Assembly: GCF_949987535.1 (NCBI RefSeq)
Contig: NC_080078.1
Location: 23,828,942-23,892,941 of the forward strand
Source of the DNA: Balaenoptera acutorostrata
Taxonomy: Eukaryota > Chordata > Mammalia > Artiodactyla > Balaenopteridae
DNA: 64,000 bases
Direction: 5' to 3'
The translations under genes and the position numbers were made by a program. Below the pieces are notes generated by a model, which saw only the letters and a list, made by a program, of their open reading frames with translations, was not told where the DNA came from and ran no database searches. This document shows, piece by piece, positions 38,701-50,700 of the stretch; positions within the stretch are counted from its first letter, which is position 1, and every line of letters starts with the position of its first letter.

Positions 38701-41700
38701 AATTCCAGTCCAGTGAATCGGAGGTGGTTCTTCTCGGCCATGGTTAACTGAGGGATTATGATGAAGCTGAAGGTCACAATGAACAAGAAAATGTTGAACT
38801 TCAAAAGCCACCTCAGAAAGTTGAAATAGGAGAGGACGCTGGTGCCGAACTTGCCTCCGATGACCTTGAGTGTTTTCTGCCACAGGCTGATGGAACTGAA
38901 CAGTTCCGACAGACTGTTCTTGGATCTCCGGCATGCCTGCGGGTAGATACAACGTGCGCGGCTGGACCATCCCTCAACAAATGTCTACTGAGCAGGCTCC
39001 AAAATAGCAGCAATGGCCACTGTTTCTAGAGCGGTACGATGCGCCAGGCGCCACGCTAAACGCTTTTGCAAACGTTATCTCATTTAATCCGCAGGACCAC
39101 CCTCTAAGGTGAGTGCTATTATTTATTACCTTCCCAGGTTTGCTATTGAAGGTGACACTCACAGTGGCTAAGTTGCCCAGATAACTCAGCGACCTCGTAG
39201 ACTTTCCCATGCCTGTCTGTTTTCCCCACACCTAGACTGACCCAATTTCTACGTCTTTCAAGGAAATAGCCCTGAACTTTGGTTCCTCCTCCCCGTGGGT
39301 CCTTTCTCATCCCTACTCTCCCACCTCCCTGGTTTCACCCTACTCTGTGCCCATTTACTGACCGCAGTAAAGACCGATTTACCAATGAAATGGAATTCAG
39401 ACACTGAGCACAGCCGATGAGCTCCAGGATACGACGGGGCTGCTTACTTTTCTCTTTGTCAACAATTTTCCTGTGGGAAAGGGCAGAAGAAAGTGAGAGA
39501 TACCAATGTTGTATTGCATTCATTCCCCAAATATTTCCTGAGTGCGTGCGATGTGTCAGGCATGGTCCCAGGTGGTGAGGTAGAGATGGATTTCCTCAGC
39601 TCATGGAGCAGACATCCTAGTTGGAAGAGAAAGAAAATAAACAATAAATAGAAAAATAAAGTGGGTAAATGATATAGGATAATAGAAGGTGAGTTGTACT
39701 ATGGGAAAGAAAAAGGAAAAACAGAGTAAGGAGGTGGGAAATGCTGGGGTGAAGACCGTGGTACAATTTCAATAGTGCAAAGTGTTTGCGCCAAGTCTTA
39801 AAGGAGAAGAGGGGTTAGTCTATGGATAAGGGAGTGTCTGAATATAGGGAACAGCCAGTGCAAAGCCCCAAGGAGACCAAGACAGCTGGAATGGAATGAG
39901 TGGGGGAAGGGTGAAGGGTGTGAGTGATAACCGTGGGTAGGTGGGTGGGGTCCTATAAGTCAGTGGTTCTCAACCTAGGAGATTTTGCCCCCAAGGGACA
40001 TTTGGGTAAGTCTGGAGACTTTTGGGGTTGTCAAACTGGGGGTAAGGAGGGCACTGACATCTAGTGGGTAGAGACCAGGGATGCTGCTATACACCCTACA
40101 GTGAACAGGACAGCCTCCCACAACAGAGAATGATCCAGACTCAAATGTCAGGTTGAAAATCGTGCTGTAAAGTCTTTCGGGCCATACAAGGTCTGCACTC
40201 TGTGACAGAGGAGGCCATGCAGAGTTTGAAACGGAAGAGTGTTTTCAAAAAGATCCATCCGCAGTTTTCTCTTTACTTCTCCATGAACGCATGGCATCTC
40301 CTTTGCTCTGGCCCCTTCCTGGCTCTCTTTTGTCCACCCCAAAGGTCCACCACCACATCACCATCTTCCAAGGCTCAGCTCACAGATGCCCCCTGCTTTG
40401 CCCAAGGGAACTATATTTCTCCTTCTAATCCTCCCCCTGCAATCTCCTTCCACCTTGATTTGGCCTGATTTTCTTTCTGCCATTTATAAGTTACTTGTTG
40501 ACCAATCTATCTCCCCTGCCAGACTCGGAACCTCAGAACAATTGCATCATTGAATTATGTATTAGCAATTGCATCCACTCTACTAGTTTCTGCCAACTGC
40601 TACAAACTGCAAAAAGAAAAAGAAAAAGGCTGAGGAATGGTAAATGTAAGAAGGGCTGAAGGCTTAAACAGCCCTCGCTCTTGTTTTTGAATTCCTGGGC
40701 TTAGAAAGCTTCTGAGGTTTTGTTTGTTTGGGTTTTGTGCTCCCCTGCCCCAGCGCCTTGTGGCTTGCAGGATCTTAGCTCCCTGGCCAGGGACTGAACC
40801 TGGGTCGAAGCAGTGAAAGCGCCCGAGTCCTAACCACTGGACCACCAGGGAACTCCCTGCCCTCACCCCCTCACCTTTTTTTTTTTAAACAGTAGTTTGA
40901 GATTTACAGAGAAGTTACAAAAAGAGAACAGAAAATTCCCATCTACTACTCACCATTTCCCCCCTTTAACATCTTACATATCCATGGTAGGTCTGTCACA
41001 ACTAAGAAACCAACACTGGTGTCTAACTTTTACCTAAACTCCAGACTATTCCAATTTTACTAGTTTTTCCACAGGTGCCCATTTTCCACTCCAGAACCCA
41101 TGCAGGAAACCACATTGCATTAATTGTCATGTCTCTTTAGAACACTTTAGCATGTGACCGTTTCTCAGACTTTCCTTCTTTTTGATGACCTTGACAGTTT
41201 TGAGGAATACTCCTCAGGTATTTTGAAGAATGTCCCTCGATTGGGGTTTGTCTGATTATTTTGTCTGGTTAGACTAGGGTTGCTGGTTTTAGGAGAGAGT
41301 ACCATAGAGGGGAACTCCTGATCACATGACTTTCCCTGGGAATGTTAACCTTGACCACCTGGTAGTATTAGCCTGACTTCACCCCTGGGAAGCTACTTCC
41401 CTCTTTCCACGCTCTGCTCTCAGGAAGCAGGTCACTAAGCACAGCCCACACTCCAGGCAACCAACACAGATTGTGTGGAATTCTTCGGTAGGAAGATTGT
41501 CTCTTCTCTTGCATTTATTTATTTCTTATCTTTCCAACATGGGACAAGAGTAGAAGATTGAGGTTTCCATGAAATCTGAGCAAGAAGAAAAGCTTTTGGT
41601 CCATACCTAAGGTTCCTTTTCTCTTCCATGGTCCTTGGCTGATTCCTGATGGCTTTAATTCTGTCTCTAGATGTCATGGGTATCAGAGATGCAATTAACT

Positions 41701-44700
41701 TTTGTCCTGCAGAAAAAAAATGGAGTTTATTTTTTTCTCCTTTAACAGAATAATAGCATTTGAAAATATGGTGCTGAAGATAGAGCATGTTTTTATAAGA
41801 GCACAAAGAAAGAAGAATATATGTACTCAGTGATCCCAAAGGTCACAAATAAAAACAAGAAGACGGCACGTACACGTGTGAAATCTCGAAGCCAAAGAAA
41901 ATGATAGTTTGCACGCAATTCTAATTCAGTGCTTTCCTTTTTCCCACGACAAGGAACAGTCACCAAAGCTGATGAGACCCAGAATGTTCGGTCAGCCTGG
42001 CTCTCCTCCCTCTGTAATTTCCCGCATGGCTTTCTCTTGCCCCCTGAACTCCAGGCCCAAGCATCTTCTTGACTTTTCTTGACTGTTGTCTTGTGCTCCT
42101 CCATCCCCTGGAAGATGAGGACTCCCCCCCTCCTCTCCCAAGAACCCAAATTCCCACTTTGGGTCAGCGTGGCAGATACTGTTGGTCATCTATCCCGCAG
42201 TCAGCTCTCCTTTTTGACAGAATCCCAATCTGGTTCAGAAATCTACGGCCGTCTCTCCCATGGCCCTGGGCTTCTGCAGGGTGGGACCCATCTCCAGGCA
42301 CAGGGGACAGATCCCAGTGAATCCAAGCCTATCTTGATGGTCCCAGCCCCCTTGCAGGTGACCTGTTCAGGCCCAGGCATGTGACACGTTGGCCAATGTT
42401 CTGTGAGGGGTGGTCTGCTGAGGAGTTTCTTGGAAAAGGTTTCTTCCCTCTCAAAAAAGCAAGACTCAAAAAACAAGGAAAAGGCAGTCCCTTCTCGCTC
42501 TGGGTGGTGTTGTGTCCGCATGTAACGCCTGGCACTGCTGTCCCCGCTCCAGTAACAGTGGAGGGACAGCTGGGGGCCCGCCGGGGCGGTGACCGGGAGC
42601 GGGCTGGCTCCTGGCCCTGTTAGGGAGCTGCACGGAACTCCTCGTTTCAGTGACATAGCTGAGGTGGAGAGAGAGTTCCCAGAAGAGGGCCACCAAATCA
42701 CTCGGCTGAAGATGAGGAGTTTGAGTGCCTCCTGAGAGGGAAGTGGGAGTAGACAGAAAGGAAGAAAGGCGAAGGAGGGAAGAGGAAAGAAACCTGGTTT
42801 CATGGCGGACTTGACAAAAGAGGCATCCCTTGTTGCCAAATCCAGAGTGGAGAGGGATAGGACCAAAGCAGGACAGGATGGTGGTTAAGGTGTCAGGCTT
42901 GGGAATCAGGCAGACCTGCATTTGATCCCAGATCTGCCACATCATTTAATTTCCCTGAGCCTCAGTATCTTCATCAAGCAAATGGAAATGGCAGGCATGC
43001 CTGTCTCATGGGTGTGGAGTGTGGCAAGTAAATAAAACTAAACTCGATGGATGACAAAAAGGCAGAACACTGGGCACATGAAATGCGCTTGATCAAGGTA
43101 AACTCCTTCTTTGGTATCAGACGTTCTCAGAGTGACCCCTTCCGCGGCCCTGAGCATCCTCAGGTCATCTACCAAACCTCCACCCTGATCGAAGTCTTAA
43201 AACCAAAACCCTGTGGGCAACTTGGAAGGTGCTGTTCCCGTTCTAACTCCTCTGCCCCAGGGTCTCACTACCTTGGATGTTCTCATGTGAAGTACGAAGG
43301 GTGTCTAAGCCCATGCTTTCTGAGCTATGAAGGGTCTGAGAAAACGATTCATTCACAGGTGTTGAAAACCGTAATAACTGCTTGCCCTTTTTGTCATTCC
43401 AATTGCTGAAAATCTGAGAGTCTGTCACATCAATGTCAGAAATGGAGGAGACCAAACTAAAGCTTGAGTTCGCCAGTGTCTTTTCTGGAACAATCTGACT
43501 TGAAGATGGATGGCTTTGGACCCCAGATGGGACATTCTCAACCTCAACGATGATTTCATTCACTTGGTCACCAGACAGCATCTCTGGCTTCCTCCAAGCC
43601 TTACTCTCCACCAGGGTGGGCCTCCCAAGACCTCATACAGCAATCACACTGGCATTGTTGGGAACCTCCAGGAAAAGGGATGACAGCCACAGAGAGCCAC
43701 CCCATTCACAGTTTTTAATGCCAGGATGAGATGGACAAAGCTAGCCCCACACAGATCATAGCACAGTCCCCCACATCTACACCGGAGGGGTCTCCTCGTG
43801 AAGAGGTGTGGTTTTTCTGCAGAGACTACTGTCGCAGTAGCTAGGTAAGAGACCAGAAACAGAATTCTTTATTGAAGACAATGGGATTCTAGAAACAGAA
43901 GGCAGAGATTCTTCTAAATGACTCATAATGAAAGGGCAAGATTTTCTTTTTAATTTGGTGTCTCTGGTCTAAAACTCATGTTTTATATTTATAGTTTTAT
44001 GTGCCTATGTAAATCCAGATGGGTTTATAGTGAAACAATTATTATCTCCTGACTGTCTTGGGTGGCCCACCCTGCTGTCTGTCTGCTTCCCAATACCCAT
44101 TCTCTCTTTTTCTCATACCAGCGGAAGCCTCCTTTCTTGTGCAGACACTGTGCTCAGTTAAGACTCTCCCAGCTTCCTTCGTGGCAAAGGCTGCCTCCTT
44201 TGTGGCAAAGGGTGTCTCCTTTGCAGCCAAGGGTGGACCTGTGACCCCGTTTTAGCCAATAAGATTGTGGCCTCCAGGAATGCTCTTTAAAATGTGACAC
44301 TTTGTCTGATTTCACCTTTATCGCTTCACCATTTCGCCTTCTTCCTGACCAGAGGCTGCCATTTTGAAAACAAGAGGTTAAATGTTCACCCTCTAAGGAT
44401 GGTGGAAAAAGAAGTTTTAGAAGGAGCCTTAGGCCTTGAGATCATCACGGGCAGAGGTGCCACATAAACTTTGGACTGCCTCCTTTCGTACTTCTTGTTA
44501 CAAGAGGAAAATAAATCCCTTTATTGCTAAACCACTGTCCTGTTTCAGTGCTGGGCACCTGGACGCAATTCCTACCCAATAGACCTGATCTGGAAATCAC
44601 CTTGGCCAAGCTGTTTATTTAATAGTTGGAGAAATTGAGGTGCAGAGGAATGAACTGACCCCCCTCCTCATCACACTCTCATTAAATGGCAGGATTGGAC

Positions 44701-47700
44701 TAGATCTCTACCTCTTCTCCCCACACCAACGATAATTACCAGTAACAATACCTGCCGTTACTGCAGGCCAACTACTTTAAATAGAGTATATTATTTAATT
44801 TCCACAATCACCCTACGAAATAAGTACTATAATAAACCCCATTTTATAAGAAAACTGAGGCCCCAAAAGGTGATTTGCCTAAGGTCACAAAACCAGCAAG
44901 TAGCAGAGCTAGGGATCAAACCCAGGTCTGTCTGGTCCCAAAGCAGGGCCTTTTAATCACCTCACCCTGGTCCTCTCCTGTAACAAGATGCTGATGTATC
45001 ACTCATTCATTCATTCATTCATAAATGAATGAATATTTATGAGTACCTACTATGTGCCAGGCACTTCCTAGATGCGGGCATGATCCATCAGAGTGACACT
45101 CTATCAGGAGACTGTCCACCAATTATAAATGATTTGAGAATCAGAACTGGTGCAAAGCAAAATGGTGAAGAAAGCCAGGTTCATCTCTGGGTCCTCTATT
45201 TGTTTACTTCTCTCTGCCTCCTGGGGACTCCTCTTCCACCCAGAGGCCCTAATCTTCATGCTGGCCAGAGAGAGCATCTTAGGAGGTTTAAAGGCATTTC
45301 TTTTCCCCAGTAGTTAAAGCCATTCCCTGCTCTCGTGGGAACCAAATGGAGAACATGACCGTTTATATCCCCATGGTTTTCTCTCCCAGGTAGTGACACC
45401 TACCCCTTGAAAGATACAGGCCTCCTTGATGAGGCTCTTAAAGAATGAGGCTACAGGCTATCACCCACGCTAGGGGGTCAGAAGGTGAGGGATGGTTTTA
45501 AGTCATGGGGCCCCGCAACTTGCGTTGTTACTTAGAGGGCGTCTTCGGTTTATTCCTCGTTTTTCACAGGTTTGCCTTTAACTTCCAGTATTCTCTGGCC
45601 TCTCTCCTCTAATGCTTTTTTATTTCTCAGCCTCTGCCTCTGATCAGACCTTCATCACAGCACACAGTGATCCTTATAGAGCTTCCTAACCTGTTTCAAA
45701 GCCTTCTCCAATCTGATTACTCCTACCCTCCACTGTCATAATAATTCTATGATTATTCAGAAAAATTTGGCTCAAGGCACTGCCATCTCACCAACACATG
45801 TATTAGCCACGGGATGGACATGTGACCCAGTCTTCTCTCCTATGTGAAAATGATTGGTTCATGTGTAGGCATGTGTCCCAAATGGGGCTGGAGAGAGTCT
45901 CAGCACTGACTGACAGGCCTAGAAAGAAAGGAAGACTTTCCATGACATTGCTGAGCTTTGTGTGTGTGTCTAGGCCTGCTGCTGTCACGCTCCCTGGCCT
46001 GCAGGGAAAGCCTGACTGGTTGAGATGAATGAGGTGAAGCTTAAAGAGAAGCTGCATCAAGCAAAGATGAGAAATAGATGGAGAAAAAAAATCCAGGTGG
46101 CCCTGAGCCCCTGGCTTCAGACTCAGAGGCCCTGGTTCCTGTGACTCATACAACAAATATCTCTGAGCACCTACTATGTGCCAGGCACTGTCCTAGGTGC
46201 TGGAAGGTAATTCTACCTTCAGTTCTTTGTTTCCCCATATCCTTCCCACCACACAAGCCTTGGGCCTGGGTGAGTTGGGTTTCTGTCACTTGCAACCAGA
46301 AGAGTCCTAGTGAAGACACCCTGATATCCAAAAGAGAAAAAAATTGCATGTTTAAAAGAAAACTCCATTATGATAAATTAAGGAAGTACTCTATCAGTTA
46401 CCACACCAGAGGCCAAGAGGAAATGGCACTGTCTGCATTGCCTTGAACACATTCCTTCTTTACGGCTGATATTTTGGGTCACCGTCCATTTAAGCCTTAC
46501 CTTGGGGTGACGTGTGCCAATCATGTCCAGACAAGGGTGGGTCTCCATAAGCTTGGCTGAGGCCATTGTCACCCACATAAGCAGGGTTCACTGGAATGAA
46601 GAGACAAGAGACAATTAATCCCACCACACTAGATGTTACTGAGCACACAGTGGTCAGTAAGACTTGTTAATGGGTCACAAATCAGAGTTCGAAAAATACT
46701 TGTCTGGAGGGGGAGGGATAAATAGATGGATCTCAGAGGGTTTTAGGACAGTGAAAATACTCTGTGTGATACCATAATGGTAGCTCCATGTCAATATATA
46801 TTTGTCCAAACACATAGAAGTTACAACCCAAGGTGAACCCTAATGTAAACATGGACTTTGAGTGATAAGGATGTGTTAATGTAGGTTCAATTGTAACAAA
46901 TGTCCCACTCTGGTGGGGGACTCATAACGGGGGAGGCCATGCACATGTGGGGCAAAGGATATGTGGGAAATCTCTGTTACCTTTCCCTCAATTTTACAGT
47001 GAACCTAAAACTTCTGTAAAAAAATAAGTCTTCTAAAAATTGAGTAAAAAAAAAAAAGCTTGTCTAGGTGATTACAAAGCTTCCTTCTAGTTCTAGCATT
47101 TTATGATGACACCTGAATAAATTTGAAATTTGGCATGATTTTCTTAGAGACAGAGTCCACTTTCAGCATCTACACGACAGTGTCACATTTCAATATATTT
47201 TTATTCAACTCATGGTAAACAATGAAGGCTAAACTCCTCAACAGAGAAAACGGAGCACATTTTGATGGAGATGTACAAAATTATACTGCAGGAGGTTCTG
47301 GAACTTCTTGCCAAGGATCAGTTCCTGGCTTTGCTGCTTACTAGCTGCATGCTCTCTGGCATGTTACTTAATGTCTCTGAGCTTCAAAGTCTGTAAATCA
47401 GGGATAATAATAAGACCTTTGCATAGGATTGTTGGGGACATTGAATCAGTTAGTACATGTAAAGTGCTTAAAATAATCCTGGAACATAGCAAATTCTTAA
47501 TATATATTAACTATCGTGGTAAATTAATTGTTTTTCAGCAAATATTACACTTCCTCCACCTTGGAAACCTCCATTGAAGTTGGGCTTGCTCATGTGACTT
47601 GCTTTAACCAGTGGAACATGGTAGAAGTGACAGTTTGCTAGTTCCAAGTCAAGGACTCAGAGACATCGTATGTTTCTGCTTCCAGCTTATGCCATGGGAA

Positions 47701-50700
47701 GAAAATGGCCCAGGTTAGCTCACTGGGTCAAGAAGGACACTAGACCTAAATAGAATCTGTGACCTCAAATCAGGCACAGCCAAACCCAGCCTGGTTCAGT
47801 CAAACTCCAAGCAAACCCACAGATGCGTGGGTGAGAAATAAATGATGTTTATTGTACAACATTGGGTTTTGGAGTTGTTTGTTATGAAGCATTCCTGTGG
47901 CAATAGCCAACTGATACATCCCTTACAGTTGTTGCTATTAATTCAGTTAGCATTGCTCAAGCACCAGCTGTATGCTAGGCACTAGGAAAATCACATAGAG
48001 CCTTGGAGGATACATGGGTGAAATGGGTTCTCCTTAAGGAGTGCATAGCCTAACAGGATGGCATATCACTGGACAAATGAATGCCGGCACAACGACCTTA
48101 GTCCTAAAAGGAGCCCAGAGAAGGAAGCCACACTTTATGTGACCACTTTTTAAAATAGCTTTCTAATTCCAGTTCTATGGAGCTTGTTGGTCAGGAATCC
48201 GCATTTGCCCTGGTCCTACCCAGAAGTAATGCGGGGTCAGAGAGACTAGATTCTGATACTGGCTCTTTTGATGTAGTAGCTGGGTGACCTTGGGCACGTT
48301 TCTCTCTGAGCCTCAGTTTTCCCCTCTGTAACGTGGAGAGCTGTAGTGTCTGTCTGAAAGGTGGCCGCAGATGAAAGAAGACTGTAAAAGTAAAGTGCTT
48401 GGCAGGGTCTCCAGGGCATGGGAAACACTCAAAACCTGCTGGGTGTTATTAGCTCTGCTTGCATTGGGGTGGGGCAGTGTTTCTGAATCTTTTTTTTTCA
48501 TTACTGCCCACCTAAGTAGTCTTTTTAGACATTTCTTCCTTATTGCCCTCCCCCATGATATTTTAATACCACAGATATACGTATAACTATATACATATAC
48601 TGTATGCATCTCTGCTTTATACATAAAAAGAGGAAGGTTTTTTTCTGGCCTTTCAATAAATTTTCGCCCCTTGGGATTGATATGCCCCACTGAGAATGCC
48701 TGGCCTAAAGGTTCGGAATAGCCCAAGTGAATGTTCCCTATGCAAATGTGTAAGAGTCCGCGTTTTTCCTTAGTGCGTGGCAATGCATCTCACCCCCTCC
48801 TCCCTGCCTTCTTCAATCTCTTCCCCACCCACCCCCTCAGGGCTGAGCAGTCCTCCCTCTGCACCAACCAACACTTGGGTCCCTCACTCTGTTCATGCCT
48901 GAACACTCCTTTTTCCAGCTCTCACGGGCTCTGAATTCCTATAACATTGACTTGTGCCATGAGCTGGCTTCTTCTATCAGACAACAAGTTCCTTTTTCCT
49001 TCCGGAAGATGAGAACTGGTAGAATCTCCTTTACCTCCTAGAGTTAAACCTTCACACACAGCAGATTCTGAGAATGACGTGATTTTTCACGTATTGTCAG
49101 TCTGTTTGCTAATTTTCTTTAGTCTTGATGTGCTGGTGTCACCTACTCACTTAGGCTTTACGAACCGTGAGGACAGAGCTACTTCTAACTCCCTGTGCCC
49201 CCAGTAGGTTCCAAAGACGCAAGTGCTGACCATCTGAACACCTTCAGGATGTGCTGAACTAAAGCTGGACACTGGCAGCCACACAAACTGAATCTAGTCC
49301 ACCAGTGGTTTTGTTTGCCCAGCTCAGGGATTTTATTTATTTATTCAAAAAATTATTTTGGAGTATGTGAAAACCCAGATTTCTGGCTTCTTTAGAAAAA
49401 TCTGAGGATCTGGCCACACTAAGCCCATCTTCCCACATCACGGCGATGGGCTGAACCTGACCTTCAGTCACCTCACACAGGCACAACCCCTGCCCAACCT
49501 GCTTTGATAATTGATGACACTGCTTGTCTTCTCTAGACCCTGTATGTTCAACCCTTGTAAGGTGGGTGTTTGAAGAAGGAGGGATAAACCAATTCTTCTC
49601 TTGCTGATCTTTAATGATTGGTCCCAAGCCCACTGAATTTTACTTTCTTCCCAGGATATGATTCTCTTCTTAACAAATGCTTACCATAGCCACTTCCAGG
49701 AGCACCTGGCACAGAGGGGCTGTACGGATTTGCCATCTCCCTGGATTTCATTTCAATGCTTTCAGGATAATCTCCATCCTTTCTCCCAAGGATGCCGAAG
49801 GGGTCGTCACCCTCACGGTGAAATGAGGGCTGGATAGAAGATGCTCTGCTGAGCATTCTGAAATCCCAAAATGATGGATCAATAGTCATCCAATAGCGTA
49901 GTAAAGATAGTCATCCATCCATCCATCCATCCATCCATCCATCAATTCATTCATCCCACAAACGCTGACTGAATGCCAACCATGTGTTAGGCATGGGCAA
50001 TGAGGTGACAACACGAAGTTAAAGACATGGGTTGTCTACCCTCAAGGAACTCTCAAGACAGTCTGGCCGAGCTTATTAACCACAGCCATAAGCAATTATA
50101 ATACAAGTAGCAACTGATGAATATAAGAAGACAGGACGGGCTTCCCTGGTGGCGCAGTGGTTGAGAATCTGCCTGCCAATGCAGGGGACACGGGTTCGAG
50201 CCCTGGTCTGGGAAGATCCCACATGCCGCGGAGCAACTGGGCCCGCGAGCCACAATTACTGAGCCTGCGCGTCTGGAGCCTGTGCTCCGCAACAAGAGAG
50301 GCCGCGATAATGAGAGGCCTGCGCACCACTTGCCACAACTAGAGAAAGCCCTCGCGCAGAAACGAAGACCCAACACAGCCATAAATAAATAAGTAAATAA
50401 AAATTAAACTTAAAAAAAAAAAAAAAAAAAAAGAAGACAGGCCCAAGGAGTTCAGAGGAAAGAGAAGAGAATTTGGGCTGGGAGTCTGAAGGGAAATCTA
50501 CATGGAAAAGAGACATCTGAGCTGGGATTGGAAGGATAAATTAATACATAGTTAGGAGGAGGGCATTCCAAGGATGAAGAACAGCACAAATAAACATGTG
50601 AAACCAGAAAGTGTTGAATATATAAAAGGAATGCTATGAAAATCAATTAACCTGGAGCAATGATTCTCAATTTTGTGTATATACCTATTCCCAGGCCTCA

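Noticed and set aside
42243..42945. 207- and 159-codon frames on the - strand
   Set aside because: They overlap each other in different frames inside a TMC5 intron and resemble nothing I know. GC-rich sequence with few stops explains them.
49913..49952. CRISPR-like or other regularly spaced repeat array
   Set aside because: It is a simple CCAT tetranucleotide run; the DNA is mammalian and no spacers exist.
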